DNA from: Acidovorax sp. 210-6
GTDB lineage: Bacteria > Pseudomonadota > Gammaproteobacteria > Burkholderiales > Burkholderiaceae_C
Direction of reading: 5' to 3'
NCBI RefSeq assembly: GCF_010020825.1
Contig: NZ_JAACJE010000001.1
Coordinates: 1,922,001 to 1,986,000, forward strand
DNA: 64,000 nt
Part shown: piece after piece, positions 1-9,593 of the stretch
Layout of the letters: each line of letters begins with the position of its first letter
How positions within the stretch are numbered: position 1 is the first letter of the stretch
Made by a program: the position numbers and the translations under genes
Notes under the pieces: model-generated
What the model saw: the letters and a program-made list of their open reading frames with translations, nothing else
Database searches by the model: none
Told to the model about the DNA's origin: nothing

Positions 1-339
1 CTTCATGTCGGCCAGGTTCACCACGGTGCCGTCATCAGCCACAAAAGCCGCGGTCAGGGGAAGCAGGGTGTTCTTCATCCAGAAGCACTGCTGCGCTGGC
101 TGCTCGAACACAAACAGCATGCCCTCGTGCGTCGGCATGTCCTGGCGGTGCATCAGGCCGATGGCGCGTTGCCGGTCGGTTTGCGCCACCTGGGCGTCGA
201 TGCGGTGCATGCCTGCGGTCAGCTCCACGCGGGGCAAGTCGCGCTGGGGGCCTTCCTGCGCAAGAACGCCCGTGGCAAGTGCCAGCAGAGCGGTGCCCAG
301 TGCGCCGGACACAAGAGAGAACAAAGGTTTCAGTGCCAT
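1..339 (-). CDS. DUF192 family exported protein (C-terminus beyond window)
   Basis: The frame opens at ATG 339 and runs off the left edge after 113 codons, so the C-terminal end is missing. Residues 1-27 form a signal peptide (MALKPLFSLV, a hydrophobic stretch, then VLAQ). The mature part carries the DUF192 pattern: an AQTDRQRAIGLMHRQ stretch followed by GMLFVFEQPAQQCFWMKNT and a run on into LTAAFVADDGTVV. DUF192 proteins are small single-domain periplasmic proteins of unknown biochemical function, usually 140-170 residues, so perhaps 40 residues are lost. It is divergent from icd. Family assignment is confident; the role is unknown. Confidence 0.85.
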   Translation of the reverse strand, partial: MALKPLFSLVSGALGTALLALATGVLAQEGPQRDLPRVELTAGMHRIDAQVAQTDRQRAIGLMHRQDMPTHEGMLFVFEQPAQQCFWMKNTLLPLTAAFVADDGTVVNLADMK

Positions 340-624
340 GGTTGAGTGCAGACAAAACGCGCCAGGGGGGGGACGGGTTCGCCCTGGCACCACCGGCACG
401 CGCGCTCTGCGGCATGCCACCCAGGGGGCGATTGTGCGGCAAGCGAGCGCGGTCAGGCAGCCGAGCAGGCCGAACCGTCGCTGATTGCAACATGCGAAAA
501 CGCCGTGCGCCTTGTGGTGCCGTAAGGCTTGAGTCGGGCTTTTCTCGTTAGAATCTTCGCGCAATACTCTGCTTTGCCCAACCCGCTGAATACCCTTCAG
601 CATTCCACCGGAGACCTCCCGTCC

Positions 625-1884
625 ATGACCAGCTACCAGCACATCAAGGTGCCCGCCGAAGGCCAGAAAATCACCGTCAACGCCGACATGTCCCTGAACG
701 TGCCGGACCAGCCCATCGTTCCCTACATCGAAGGAGACGGCACGGGCTTCGACATCACGCCCGTGATGCTCAAGGTGGTCGATGCCGCCGTGGCCAAGGC
801 CTATGGTGGCAAGCGCAAGATCCACTGGATGGAGGTCTATGCGGGCGAGAAGTCCACCAAGGTCTATGGCCCTGATGTGTGGCTGCCCGAAGAAACGCTG
901 CAGGTGCTCAAGGACTACGTGGTTTCCATCAAGGGCCCGCTGACCACGCCCGTGGGTGGCGGCATCCGTTCGCTGAACGTGGCCTTGCGCCAGGAACTGG
1001 ATCTGTACGTCTGCCTGCGCCCCGTGCAGTACTTCGACGGCGTGCCCTCGCCCGTCAAGGAACCCCACAAGACCGACATGGTGATCTTCCGCGAGAACTC
1101 CGAAGACATCTATGCCGGCATCGAATTCGAGGCCGAGTCCGACAAGGCCAAGAAGCTCATCAAGATCCTGCAGGAAGAATTCGGCGTCAAGAAGATCCGC
1201 TTCCCCGAAACCTCTGGTATCGGCGTCAAGCCTGTCTCGCGTGAGGGCACCGAGCGCCTGGTGCGCAAGGCCATCCAGTACGCCATCGACAACGACAAGC
1301 CCAGCGTGACCATCGTGCACAAGGGCAACATCATGAAGTACACCGAAGGCGGCTTCCGCGACTGGGCCTACGCCCTGGCGCAGAAGGAATTCGGCGCCGA
1401 GCTGATCGACGGCGGCCCATGGTGCAAGTTCAAGAACCCCAAGACGGGCAAAGACATTGTCATCAAGGACAGCATTGCCGACGCCTTCCTGCAGCAGATC
1501 CTGCTGCGTCCCGCAGAGTACTCCGTGATCGCCACGCTGAACCTCAACGGCGACTACATCTCCGACGCCCTGGCAGCCCAGGTGGGCGGCATCGGCATCG
1601 CCCCTGGCGCCAACCTGAGCGACTCCGTCGCCATGTTCGAAGCCACCCACGGCACGGCCCCCAAGTACGCTGGCAAGGACTATGTGAACCCCGGTTCCGA
1701 AATCCTCTCCGCCGAAATGATGCTGCGCCACATGGGCTGGAAGGAAGCCGCCGACCTCATCATCAGCTCCATGGAAAAATCCATCAAGTCCAAGAAAGTC
1801 ACCTACGACTTCGCCCGCCTGATGGACGGTGCCACGCAGGTGAGCTGCTCGGGTTTCGGTCAGGTCATGATCGACAACATGTGA
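625..1884 (+). CDS. icd: NADP-dependent isocitrate dehydrogenase
   Basis: A 419-residue cytosolic TCA-cycle enzyme converting isocitrate to 2-oxoglutarate and CO2 with NADPH formation. Its length is close to that of E. coli Icd. Visible family marks are the [10 protein letters not shown] nucleotide-domain start, the substrate-loop serine region [13 protein letters not shown] with its arginines, the [16 protein letters not shown] stretch, and the C-terminal [21 protein letters not shown] segment typical of the NADP-preferring type. The open frame continues upstream to 529, but ATG 625 gives the family N-terminus ([10 protein letters not shown]). A strong hairpin terminator follows, so the gene is probably monocistronic. 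Confidence 0.97.
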   Translation: MTSYQHIKVPAEGQKITVNADMSLNVPDQPIVPYIEGDGTGFDITPVMLKVVDAAVAKAYGGKRKIHWMEVYAGEKSTKVYGPDVWLPEETLQVLKDYVVSIKGPLTTPVGGGIRSLNVALRQELDLYVCLRPVQYFDGVPSPVKEPHKTDMVIFRENSEDIYAGIEFEAESDKAKKLIKILQEEFGVKKIRFPETSGIGVKPVSREGTERLVRKAIQYAIDNDKPSVTIVHKGNIMKYTEGGFRDWAYALAQKEFGAELIDGGPWCKFKNPKTGKDIVIKDSIADAFLQQILLRPAEYSVIATLNLNGDYISDALAAQVGGIGIAPGANLSDSVAMFEATHGTAPKYAGKDYVNPGSEILSAEMMLRHMGWKEAADLIISSMEKSIKSKKVTYDFARLMDGATQVSCSGFGQVMIDNM

Positions 1885-1917
1885 AGTAGTCCGCATGCAT
1901 CCGCATGCGTCCAAACC

Positions 1918-1952
1918 AAAACCCCAGTGCCTTGAAATCACTGGGGTTTTTT
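1918..1952 (+). terminator. Rho-independent terminator after icd
   Basis: A perfect 12-bp stem (AAAACCCCAGTG paired with CACTGGGGTTTT) with a 9-nt loop, running into a T tract. It lies 33 bp past the icd stop codon. Confidence 0.9.
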
Positions 1953-2076
1953 GTCTTTGTGCGTCCCCATGTGTGTCCACTACCATCCGGGCCGATTTGA
2001 GCCATGATTTGAGCAACGGCACCTTCCATGGCCCGATGCGCTGGCACCGTCGGTTGTCGTTTCAGCAGTAAAGTCG

Positions 2077-2134
2077 CTAGGGCCTGTTCACACTATTTTT
2101 ACCAGATGGCAAAAATAGTGTGAACAGGCCCTAG
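2077..2134. repeat. Perfect 24-bp palindromic element
   Basis: Two identical 24-bp arms (2077-2100 and 2111-2134) in inverted orientation flank a 10-bp spacer. Each outer end is CTAG, and the inner ends are T5/A5. The stem could act as a terminator on either strand. It sits between the icd terminator and a gene starting about 18 bp later. The perfection and length suggest a mobile or repeat-type palindrome rather than an ordinary terminator. No second copy occurs in this window. Confidence 0.7.
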
Positions 2135-2151
2135 CCAATACTCCCCACTCT

Positions 2152-2943
2152 TTGACGGACGTGATCTCCAAACTTTCCCACACATCGAACTTGGCCCGCA
2201 CGGATGCGAGGTACGACACGGTGGATGCCCTGCGTGGGTTTGCCATGGTCTGGATGACTGTGTTCCATTTTTGTTTCGATCTGAGCCATTTTGGTTATTG
2301 GCCTCAGGATTTCCGTCATGACGCGTTCTGGACGGTGCAGCGGACCGCGATAGTGAGTCTGTTTCTTTTTTGTGCAGGTCTGGGACAAGCCCTTGCATGG
2401 CACCAAGGGCAGGGTTGGGGCCGTTTTGGCAGGCGCTGGGGCCAGATTGCCGGGTGTGCGTTGTTGGTGTCTGTGGGCTCGTGGCTCATGTTTCCACGCA
2501 GCTACATCCACTTTGGTGTGCTGCATGGCATGGCGGTGATGTTGCTGCTCGCACGTCTCACAGCGCCCTGGGGGCGATGGTTGTGGTTGACGGGGGCGGT
2601 GGCGCTGGTGTTGCCTTGGGTCGCGCGGTGGGCGCTGTCCGAACCCTTGGCAAGCTGGGCACCCTGGTTCAATGGAAAGGGGCTGAACTGGCTGGGGTTG
2701 GTAGCACGCAAGCCCTATACCGAGGACTATGTACCGGTATTTCCCTGGCTGGGGGTGATGTGGTGGGGACTGGCCAGCGGCCAGTGGCTGTTGCGGCATC
2801 GCCGCAGCGCTTTGCAGCAGCCTTTGGGTGTTGTGCTGAGCAGGCTTGCGCTGCTGGGGCGCTGGAGCCTGAGTTATTACATGCTGCACCAACCCGTGAT
2901 GATCGGTAGCCTGCTGTTTGTGGGCTGGGTGCTGGGCCGCTGA
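2152..2943 (+). CDS. DUF1624 / heparan-alpha-glucosaminide acetyltransferase-like membrane protein
   Basis: A 263-residue inner-membrane protein with about seven hydrophobic segments. The N-terminal signature DTVDALRGFAMVWMTVFHF, with FDLSHFG following, is typical of the DUF1624 branch of membrane acyltransferases. The C-terminus keeps WSLSYYMLHQPVMI, a usual last-helix motif of that superfamily. Such proteins are thought to pass acetyl groups across the membrane to sugars; the substrate here is unknown. The start is uncertain: no ATG precedes the conserved region, so TTG 2152 or GTG 2161 must be used, and no good ribosome-binding site is visible. The gene begins just after a 24-bp palindrome. 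Confidence 0.8.
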   Translation: MTDVISKLSHTSNLARTDARYDTVDALRGFAMVWMTVFHFCFDLSHFGYWPQDFRHDAFWTVQRTAIVSLFLFCAGLGQALAWHQGQGWGRFGRRWGQIAGCALLVSVGSWLMFPRSYIHFGVLHGMAVMLLLARLTAPWGRWLWLTGAVALVLPWVARWALSEPLASWAPWFNGKGLNWLGLVARKPYTEDYVPVFPWLGVMWWGLASGQWLLRHRRSALQQPLGVVLSRLALLGRWSLSYYMLHQPVMIGSLLFVGWVLGR

Positions 2944-2952
2944 AGCCGCCAA

Positions 2953-2985
2953 AGCACAACGCGGCCCTGGGGGCCGCGTTGTGCT
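2953..2985. terminator. Bidirectional hairpin between convergent genes
   Basis: A perfect 15-bp GC-rich stem (AGCACAACGCGGCCC with its complement) and a TGG loop lie between the stop codons of two convergent genes. There is no clear T tract, so efficiency is uncertain, but the position fits a shared terminator. Confidence 0.65.
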
Positions 2986-3002
2986 GGTGTCAAGGCAATG
3001 GA

Positions 3003-3788
3003 TTATTCCACTTTGGCCTTGGCGCGCATTTCGTCCTGGAACTTCGTCACCTTCATTTGCTGCAGTTGCTGCGAAATCTGCGGTTTGACTTCTTCCAGCT
3101 TGGGCAACTGCGCTTCACGCACGTCGTCCAGGCGAATGATGTGCCAGCCGAATTGGCTCTTGATCGGGGCCTGGGTGGTCTTGCCCTTTTCGAGCTTGAC
3201 CATGGCTTCGGTGAACTCAGGCACGTAGCTGCCAGGGTTGGCCCAATCTAGGCTGCCACCTTGGGCGCCAGATCCAGGGTCCTTGGATTGCTTCTTGGCG
3301 ATGTCCTCGAACTTTCCGCCCTTCTTCAGCGAGGCGAGGATGGCCTTGGCTTCTTCTTCCTTCTCGACCAGGATGTGGCTGGCCTTGTATTCCTTGCCGC
3401 TGTTGGCGGCCACGAACTTGTCGTACTCGGCCTTGATTTCGGCGTCGGTCACCGGATCCTTCTTCTGCTGGTCGAGGAACAGTTCACGGATCAGGATGGT
3501 CTGGCGGGCCAGTTCCATCTGTGCCTTGAAGTCGGGCGAGGCTTCCAGGCCGCGCTTTTGCGCTTCCTGCATGAAGATTTCGCGGGCGATGACTTCTTCC
3601 TTGATCTGACCTTCCATCTCGGGGGTGAGCGGACGGCCGGAGCGTTGTACCTGCTGCTTGAGCTGTTCGACGCGCTCGGAAGGAACGGGTTTTCCGTTCA
3701 CGATAGCAAGGTTCTGGGCATGCACGGGCAGGGCCACGGCGCCCGTCAGGGCTGCGGCCACGAGGCCGGACAGGAGCTGTTTCTTCAT
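3003..3788 (-). CDS. Periplasmic parvulin-type peptidylprolyl isomerase (PpiC/SurA-like)
   Basis: A 261-residue exported chaperone/isomerase. Residues 1-24 are a signal peptide ending VHAQ. A SurA-N-like helical region covers about 27-125 (VNGKPVPSERVEQLKQQ). The parvulin rotamase domain spans about 130-225, with YKASHILVEKEEEAKAIL, GGSLDWANPGSYVPEF and FGWHIIRLDDV. The C-terminal helix is lysine-rich. Family members assist folding of outer-membrane and periplasmic proteins. It is upstream-most in transcription here only by position: bolA and yciB lie just upstream on the same strand and may be co-transcribed, with a 47-bp gap to bolA. Confidence 0.93.
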   Translation of the reverse strand: MKKQLLSGLVAAALTGAVALPVHAQNLAIVNGKPVPSERVEQLKQQVQRSGRPLTPEMEGQIKEEVIAREIFMQEAQKRGLEASPDFKAQMELARQTILIRELFLDQQKKDPVTDAEIKAEYDKFVAANSGKEYKASHILVEKEEEAKAILASLKKGGKFEDIAKKQSKDPGSGAQGGSLDWANPGSYVPEFTEAMVKLEKGKTTQAPIKSQFGWHIIRLDDVREAQLPKLEEVKPQISQQLQQMKVTKFQDEMRAKAKVE

Positions 3789-3835
3789 TCGAGTTCCGTA
3801 AAAGAAAAGGTTTTCAGGCGAGAAATGGGGCCTGT

Positions 3836-4105
3836 CTAGACGATTTCGATGGCAATGGCGTGTGCGCCACGGTCAATGAAATCTTGCAGCGCATCATACA
3901 CAAGGCGATGCTGGCGTACCCGGGTCAAACCGGTAAACAAAGGTGACGCGATACGCACACGGAAATGGGTGCCAAAACCCGTTCCGTTGGCGCCGGGATG
4001 GCCCTCGTGCTGCCAGCTTTCGTCCAGCACCTGCACGGTGGTGGGCTGGAGTTTCTCGCGCAATGCGAGTTCCATGTCGGGAGCGGTGATGGCGTGGGTA
4101 TTCAT
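3836..4105 (-). CDS. bolA: BolA family protein
   Basis: An 89-residue single-domain BolA protein. It has the short helix [23 protein letters not shown] followed by the [26 protein letters not shown] core, which contains the family FxGxxxxxRHRxVY-like signature (here [17 protein letters not shown]). BolA proteins partner with monothiol glutaredoxins in iron-sulfur handling and can bind DNA. The start ATG overlaps the yciB stop by 4 bp, so the two are translationally coupled. Confidence 0.92.
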   Translation of the reverse strand: MNTHAITAPDMELALREKLQPTTVQVLDESWQHEGHPGANGTGFGTHFRVRIASPLFTGLTRVRQHRLVYDALQDFIDRGAHAIAIEIV

Positions 4106-4656
4106 GCCAGGGGGTCCTTTGCGTTGTCGGTTTCCTTGATGTAGCGCCCCAGGAACAGGGCTTGAACCACGATGAATACCAGCATCAGCCCAAGCCCGCC
4201 GAACAATTTGAAGTTGACCCAGGTTTCAGTATCGAACTCATACGCCACCCAGAGGTTGAGTGCACCCATGGCAGCGAAGAAACCTATCCAGCTCCAGTTC
4301 ATTGCGTTCCAAGCCGCCTCGGGCAGTTCCATCTGGCTGCCCATCAGGCTCTTGATCAGGTTCTTGCGCAGCACCAGTTGACCCACGAGCAGCGCGCCAC
4401 CCATCAGCCAGTACAGCACGGTGGGCTTCCATTTGATGAAGGTCTCGTTCTGCGCCAACAGCGTGGCGCCACCGAAGACGACGATGACGCCCAGGCTCAG
4501 CCATTGCATGGGCTCGATCTTGCCTTGGCGCAGCCGCAGGTACGCAATCTGAGCCACCGTTGCGGCGATGGCCACGCCCGTGGCCACATAGATGCCCCAG
4601 ATCTTGAAGGCGACGAAGAACAGGATGATGGGGAAAAAGTCGATCAGCAGTTTCAT
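4102..4656 (-). CDS. yciB: Inner-membrane protein YciB (septation protein A / IspZ family)
   Basis: A 184-residue polytopic membrane protein with five or six hydrophobic helices. Family-typical stretches are the N-terminal [28 protein letters not shown], and [28 protein letters not shown] near the end. YciB homologues affect cell envelope integrity and septation; a biochemical activity is not established. It overlaps bolA by 4 bp and follows msrB by 21 bp, so selO-msrB-yciB-bolA form a probable operon. Confidence 0.93.
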   Translation of the reverse strand: MKLLIDFFPIILFFVAFKIWGIYVATGVAIAATVAQIAYLRLRQGKIEPMQWLSLGVIVVFGGATLLAQNETFIKWKPTVLYWLMGGALLVGQLVLRKNLIKSLMGSQMELPEAAWNAMNWSWIGFFAAMGALNLWVAYEFDTETWVNFKLFGGLGLMLVFIVVQALFLGRYIKETDNAKDPLA

Positions 4657-4677
4657 GGTGGGGCCTGGTGAGCCGGG

Positions 4678-5091
4678 TCAGGGAGCGTCGGGGGTGAAGT
4701 CCAGCGACGCCGAGTTCATGCAGTAGCGCAGGCCCGTGGGGGCCGGGCCGTCGGGAAAGACATGGCCCAGGTGCGCACCGCATTGTGCACAAACGGTTTC
4801 GGTGCGCAGCATGCCGTGGCTGCGGTCGGTGATTTCGCGGATCGCACCCGGTACGGCCTGGCTGAAGCTGGGCCAGCCGCAACCGGCGTCAAACTTGGTC
4901 GCGGCGTTGAACAGCGTCTGGCCGCAGCAGATGCAATGGTAGCTGCCATCCTGCCAGTGCGCTTCGTATTTGCCGGTGAAGGGTCGCTCGGTGGCGGCTT
5001 GGCGGGTGACCTGGAAGGCGCCGGGCTCTGCGCCCTTGTCACGCAGCAGGGCCAGCCATTCGGCGTCGGATTTCTGGATGGGGTAGGTCAT
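4678..5091 (-). CDS. msrB: Peptide-methionine (R)-S-oxide reductase
   Basis: A 137-residue cytosolic repair enzyme that reduces methionine-R-sulfoxide in proteins. Both zinc CxxC pairs are present (CICCGQTLF and [12 protein letters not shown]), as is the catalytic cysteine in [18 protein letters not shown] and the [11 protein letters not shown]-like region complete the SelR fold. ATG 5091 overlaps the selO stop as ATGA, which favours it over ATG 5100. The pairing with selO makes sense, since both act in redox protein maintenance. Confidence 0.95.
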   Translation of the reverse strand: MTYPIQKSDAEWLALLRDKGAEPGAFQVTRQAATERPFTGKYEAHWQDGSYHCICCGQTLFNAATKFDAGCGWPSFSQAVPGAIREITDRSHGMLRTETVCAQCGAHLGHVFPDGPAPTGLRYCMNSASLDFTPDAP

Positions 5092-6590
5092 GATGAGCAA
5101 CTGATGGCGATGTGCCGGGCCCAGTCCGGCGGGAATCCGGCATGCGCTTCGAAGCCGGGGTGTGCGTCAAAGGGGCGTTCCAGCAGGGCTTGGAGGGTCT
5201 GTATCTCGGAAAAATTCCCTTCCTGCGCGGCGCGGATCGCCTGCTCGCCCAGGTGGTTGCGCAACACCATATGGGGATTGGATTGGAGCATCAAATCTGG
5301 CTCTGGCGCTCTACCATCAAGCGCATCAAGCTCCGAATAGGATAGCAACCAGCGATCGAAGCCCGCCCGGTCGGCGAACAGGTCGCGCACCGGTTCGAAG
5401 GCGCCGCTCGCCACCGCATGCGAAAGACGGCGCCAGAAGATGGGGTAGTCCACCGCATTGTCGGCCAGCAGGTGCAGGATGCCGTCGATGAGGGCGCTGT
5501 CGTTCTCTCGTGCGCAGCGCATGCCCAGCTTGGCACGCATGCGATCCATGAAGTGCTGGGGATACAGCGTGCGATAGGATTCCAGGGCGCCCATGGCGAT
5601 CGCCGGATCGCCAATCAGCGGCTGCAACGCCTGGCCCAGGCGGTACAGGTTCCAGAGCACCACGCCCGGCTGCTGACCGAAGGCATAGCGCCCCTGGTGG
5701 TCGCTGTGGTTGCAGATGTGGCCTGGGTCGAAATGGTCGAGAAACTGGAACGGCCCGTAATCGATGGTCAGGCCCAGGATGCTCATGTTGTCGGTATTGA
5801 GCACGCCGTGGCAGAAGCCCACGGCCTGCCACTGCGCCACCAGGGCGGCGCTGCGCTCGCTCACCGCCTGCAGGAGCGCCGCGTAGCGATTGCCTGCCGG
5901 GCCGCCGCAGTCGGCGCCGTCCTGGCACTCTGGATAGAAGCGCTCGATCACGTAGTCGGCCAGTTGCCGCAGTTCATCAAACTGCCCGCGCGCCGCGAAA
6001 TGCTCGAAATGCCCGAAGCGGATGAAACTGGGCGCCACGCGGGCCACCACTGCCGCCGTCTCCACCGCCTCGCGTTGCACGGGTTCGGGGGAGCCGCACA
6101 GGTACAAGGCCCGCGTGCTGGGAATGCCCAGCGCATGCATGGCCTCGCTGCACAGGTATTCGCGGATGCTCGAGCGCAGCACGGCACGCCCGTCGCCCAT
6201 GCGCGAGTAGGGTGTGAGCCCGCTGCCCTTGAGCTGGATTTCCTGCGGTCCTTGCGGCGTTTGCACTTCGCCCAGCAGCAGCGCCCGGCCATCGCCCAGC
6301 TGCCCGGCCCACACGCCGAACTGGTGCCCGCTATAGACGCTGGCCAATGGGTCGCCTCCCTGGGGCAGGGCATTGCCGCTGAAGACTTGCAGGGCGTCTT
6401 CGGACTGCAGCCATGTGCTGTCCAGCCCCAGCAGGAGGGCGGTGCCGGGGCTCTGGGCGACAGGGTAGGGCGCGGGCAAGGGCCGGGGTGGCTGGCGCGT
6501 GAAAAAAGCCGGGCCCAGTGCGGCGAAGCTGTTGTTCCAGGTGAGGCCGGTGTCCACGAAGGTCTGCGCGGTGGTGGCGTGCGGGGTCAT
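5088..6590 (-). CDS. selO: Protein adenylyltransferase SelO (YdiU/UPF0061)
   Basis: A 500-residue pseudokinase of the SelO family, which transfers AMP from ATP to hydroxyl residues of proteins in redox control. Recognisable blocks are [45 protein letters not shown], the ATP-binding core [28 protein letters not shown], and [15 protein letters not shown] near the end. The start at ATG 6590 (MTPHATTAQ) matches family length; the open frame extends further but runs into the AraC gene. Most bacterial members lack the selenocysteine seen in animals. The C-terminus ends in ISCSS and is translationally coupled to msrB. Confidence 0.95.
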   Translation of the reverse strand: MTPHATTAQTFVDTGLTWNNSFAALGPAFFTRQPPRPLPAPYPVAQSPGTALLLGLDSTWLQSEDALQVFSGNALPQGGDPLASVYSGHQFGVWAGQLGDGRALLLGEVQTPQGPQEIQLKGSGLTPYSRMGDGRAVLRSSIREYLCSEAMHALGIPSTRALYLCGSPEPVQREAVETAAVVARVAPSFIRFGHFEHFAARGQFDELRQLADYVIERFYPECQDGADCGGPAGNRYAALLQAVSERSAALVAQWQAVGFCHGVLNTDNMSILGLTIDYGPFQFLDHFDPGHICNHSDHQGRYAFGQQPGVVLWNLYRLGQALQPLIGDPAIAMGALESYRTLYPQHFMDRMRAKLGMRCARENDSALIDGILHLLADNAVDYPIFWRRLSHAVASGAFEPVRDLFADRAGFDRWLLSYSELDALDGRAPEPDLMLQSNPHMVLRNHLGEQAIRAAQEGNFSEIQTLQALLERPFDAHPGFEAHAGFPPDWARHIAISCSS

Positions 6591-6634
6591 CGGGGCATTG
6601 TCCCGCAGGGCCCCAAGGCATGTGTGTGGCAGGG

Positions 6635-7678
6635 CTATCCGCTCACGGCAGGCGCCATGGGGGCCTGGAGGGTGGTCAGCAACTGGCTGCGGTACTGGCC
6701 TGGGGGCATGCCGAACCAGCGCTTGCAGGCTCGGAACAGGTTGCTGGTGTCGGCAAAGCCGAGCAGATCGGCAATATCGGCCAGGCTGTGGCGTTCGTTG
6801 GCGAGGTACTGGCGTGCCAGTTCGCAGCGTGTGTCGTCCAGCAGTTGCTGGTAGCACACCGATTCGGCTTGCAGGCGGCGCTGCAGTGTGCGATCGGTCA
6901 GGTGCAGTCGCGCGGCCACGTCTTCACGGCGCGGCTCACCCAGGTGCAGGATGCGTGCAATCTCGGTGCGTACCCGGGTACTGGTGAGCGTCTGGCCGAG
7001 CTGATCCAGTTCGGTTTCGACCAGGCGCTCGTGCAAGGCCCACAGGCTGGGGTTGTGGGTGGGGATGGGTGAGCGCAAATCGACATCGGCCAGCAGGAAT
7101 CGGTTGGCGGGCTGGCCAAAACGTGGCAGCAGGCCGAAGGCGGCGCGGTGGGGCGTGTCGTCTGCCGGGGGCGGGGTGATGAGCTCGACGGCCAGCGGTG
7201 TCAATTCCCGGCGCGTGAGCCAGTGGCACAGCGTGAGCAGGGTGAGCACCGCGTATTCCACGCGTTGGCGCGGTATGGGCCGGGTGGCGCCTATGTGGCT
7301 GAGCACCAGCCAGTAGCCGCGCGGATCGCTCTGCAGGGCGAAGGTGGTGGCATCCGAGATGACGGCCATGTGCCGTTCCAGGTGCCGAAAGCCGGTCAGC
7401 AGATCGGGGCCAGAGGCGAGCGCATAGCCCACCAGATCCACATTGCCGTAGCGGGCCGTCAGGTTTCGATCAAGGCCCAATGCGGGATTGCCGTGGCGGG
7501 CAACAGCCAGTTCCCATAAGTGACTTACCCGGTCCACATCCACCCGGGTGTGCGGCTGCTGCAAGGCTTGCAGGTCGATGCCGGCTTGCGTGCACAGATC
7601 GGCGGCAGGCAGCCCCTGGGCCGTCAGCATGTCGGTGATGCCGCGCACCCATGCCGCAGAGCTGGTGCGCGGCGTCAT
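6635..7678 (-). CDS. AraC family transcriptional regulator (arabinose-binding-like N-terminal domain)
   Basis: A 347-residue regulator. The N-terminal three quarters resemble the PF12625-type ligand domain ([18 protein letters not shown]..., [18 protein letters not shown]). The C-terminal AraC double helix-turn-helix covers about 240-335, with [20 protein letters not shown] and [32 protein letters not shown]. Such regulators often control neighbouring catabolic genes; here the carboxylesterase is divergent across a 181-bp gap that could hold its operator. No operator repeat was identified. The target is inferred only from position. Confidence 0.9.
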   Translation of the reverse strand: MTPRTSSAAWVRGITDMLTAQGLPAADLCTQAGIDLQALQQPHTRVDVDRVSHLWELAVARHGNPALGLDRNLTARYGNVDLVGYALASGPDLLTGFRHLERHMAVISDATTFALQSDPRGYWLVLSHIGATRPIPRQRVEYAVLTLLTLCHWLTRRELTPLAVELITPPPADDTPHRAAFGLLPRFGQPANRFLLADVDLRSPIPTHNPSLWALHERLVETELDQLGQTLTSTRVRTEIARILHLGEPRREDVAARLHLTDRTLQRRLQAESVCYQQLLDDTRCELARQYLANERHSLADIADLLGFADTSNLFRACKRWFGMPPGQYRSQLLTTLQAPMAPAVSG

Positions 7679-7859
7679 GCGCGGTCTCCGGGGTTAGGGA
7701 GAACACTGGGGTGGCACTCTGAAGTCACTGTTTTGGCGCGGTTGCGATAGTGGCAAATGGGGCAGGGTTCGCACAATCGGCGGCGAGGCCGGATGCACAG
7801 CGCATGCGGTTCCTCGGCAGGGGGGCCGAGCATTCCACAAAACCCCCGAGGAGACAAAC

Positions 7860-9572
7860 ATGGCCGATTATCTTTGCAGTTGGCTCATCCGGGCTGCCAT
7901 GCTGGTGGGGGTGCTGCTCGCAGGGTGCGCAGGCGTTGGTCGGCAGCCCGCCGCGCCTGAGTTGCGTGAAACCCGCTATGGGCTGGTGCGCGGGGTGAAC
8001 GACAGCGCTGCCAGCGGCACCTATGTATGGAAAGGGATTCCCTTTGCCCGACCGCCCGTCGGTGATCTGCGTTGGCAACCACCCGTGGCGCCCGAGGCGT
8101 GGCAAGGTGAGCGCGATGCCACCCGCTTTGGTCAGGCCTGCCTGCAGATAGGGCGTATCTATGGGCCGGGAGCGAACAACCGTTTCGATGAAACCATTGG
8201 CCAGACGCTGAACACCCCCGTGGGCAGCGAGGACTGTCTGACGCTCAACATCTGGCGTCCGGCGAACGAACAGGGGCAACTGCCGGTGCTGCTGTTCCTG
8301 CATGGGGGCAGTGCCATCTCGGGGTACACGGCTGACCCGGTGTACGACGGTGCGGCGCTGGCCCGTGCCGCGGGTGCCGTGGTCGTCACGGCGAACTACC
8401 GGCTGGACGTGCTTGGTTTTCTGCACCTGCCCGATCTGCAGGCTGGCCACCAGCCTGCCACTGGCAACTATGCGCTGCTGGACCACCTCCAGGCGCTGCG
8501 CTTCATCCAGGACAATATCGCCCACTTTGGTGGTGATCCGCGCAATGTGACGCTGATGGGGCAGTCCGCGGGCGCCATCAACGCTCTGGCGCTGCTCACG
8601 GTGCCCGAAGCGCAGGGGCTGTTCCACAAGCTCGTGGCCGTGAGCGGTGGTATTTCACTCCCGGCCAATCTGCCGCCCGGCAGCATCCCTACGCTGAGTC
8701 CGTCTGCCAAATACGCGGCCCAGGCGGCGGGATTGCTGGCCCATCTGGCGCTGGCCGACGCTCTGGCAGGCGACCTGGGGCAAGCCAAAGCCCTGGTCGC
8801 GGGCTGGACCCCCATGCAGAAAGCCCGCTACCTGCGCGGCAAGGACGGGCGTGTGCTTTTGCAGACGGTGCTGGCGAACCGGTTGACCGGCTCGGGCCCC
8901 ATCCCTGATGGCGTGCTGCTACCGGCTGACCCCATGGCCGCCATCGCCGCCGGCCGCTACCACAAGGTGCCGGTGCTGACGGGCTATACCGCCGAAGAGG
9001 GCAAGCTGTTCGCGCCTTTCCTGGCACTGCTGGGCGGTAAACCGGGCATGAAGATCGGTGACGCCGAGCGCTTTGCCATGATGCAGCGCTTCGATCCCGA
9101 TGCGCCGCCGACGCTCACCGCGGGCGACATCCTCGATGCTTCTTACCTGCCGGTGTCTGCGCCGGGCACGGGTTACAACGCTCGCACCCGGCTGCTGGCC
9201 AGCCGCTTCTTCGACGTCAGCCGCGACAACCTGCTGGACACGCTGCGCGGCCAGCAGAAGGAGGTGTGGAACTACCGCTTTGACTGGGCCCAGCAGCCGG
9301 CGCCCTGGAATGAGGTGTACGGCGCGGCCCATGCCTTTGATCTGCCTTTTTTGTTTGGCAACTTCGGTCCCTCGGTTTTCTCCCGCGCCAGCAACAGCAG
9401 CGCCAACAGGGCGGGGCGCATGGCGCTCTCCCAGGCCATGGTGGACAGCGTGGCTGCGTTCATGCGCACCGGACAGCCCAACAACGCCACCGTGGCCATC
9501 GATTGGCAGCCGTGGCCGCGCAAGCTGGTGTTCGACGCCGATGCACAGGCCGTGCACCTGCGACAGGAGTAA
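7860..9572 (+). CDS. Lipoprotein type B carboxylesterase
   Basis: A 570-residue alpha/beta-hydrolase of the carboxylesterase type B/cholinesterase family. The signal peptide ends in a lipobox (VLLAGC, about residues 18-23), so it is a predicted lipoprotein. The nucleophile Ser236 lies in MGQSAGA, where many relatives have GESAG. Other marks are YVWKGIPFARPPVGDLRW, the EDCLTLNIWRP block, the oxyanion loop FLHGGSAISG, and a C-terminal AAHAFDLPFLFGNF histidine. The substrate is an ester of unknown nature. The divergent AraC gene is the likely regulator. The RBS GAGGAG sits just before ATG 7860. Confidence 0.92.
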   Translation: MADYLCSWLIRAAMLVGVLLAGCAGVGRQPAAPELRETRYGLVRGVNDSAASGTYVWKGIPFARPPVGDLRWQPPVAPEAWQGERDATRFGQACLQIGRIYGPGANNRFDETIGQTLNTPVGSEDCLTLNIWRPANEQGQLPVLLFLHGGSAISGYTADPVYDGAALARAAGAVVVTANYRLDVLGFLHLPDLQAGHQPATGNYALLDHLQALRFIQDNIAHFGGDPRNVTLMGQSAGAINALALLTVPEAQGLFHKLVAVSGGISLPANLPPGSIPTLSPSAKYAAQAAGLLAHLALADALAGDLGQAKALVAGWTPMQKARYLRGKDGRVLLQTVLANRLTGSGPIPDGVLLPADPMAAIAAGRYHKVPVLTGYTAEEGKLFAPFLALLGGKPGMKIGDAERFAMMQRFDPDAPPTLTAGDILDASYLPVSAPGTGYNARTRLLASRFFDVSRDNLLDTLRGQQKEVWNYRFDWAQQPAPWNEVYGAAHAFDLPFLFGNFGPSVFSRASNSSANRAGRMALSQAMVDSVAAFMRTGQPNNATVAIDWQPWPRKLVFDADAQAVHLRQE

Positions 9573-9593
9573 GGCAATGGCCGTGGCCCGCAG

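Noticed and set aside
529-624. N-terminal extension of icd
   Set aside because: The extra 32 residues do not resemble the family N-terminus, and a TAGAAT -10-like word falls inside this stretch, suggesting promoter rather than coding DNA.
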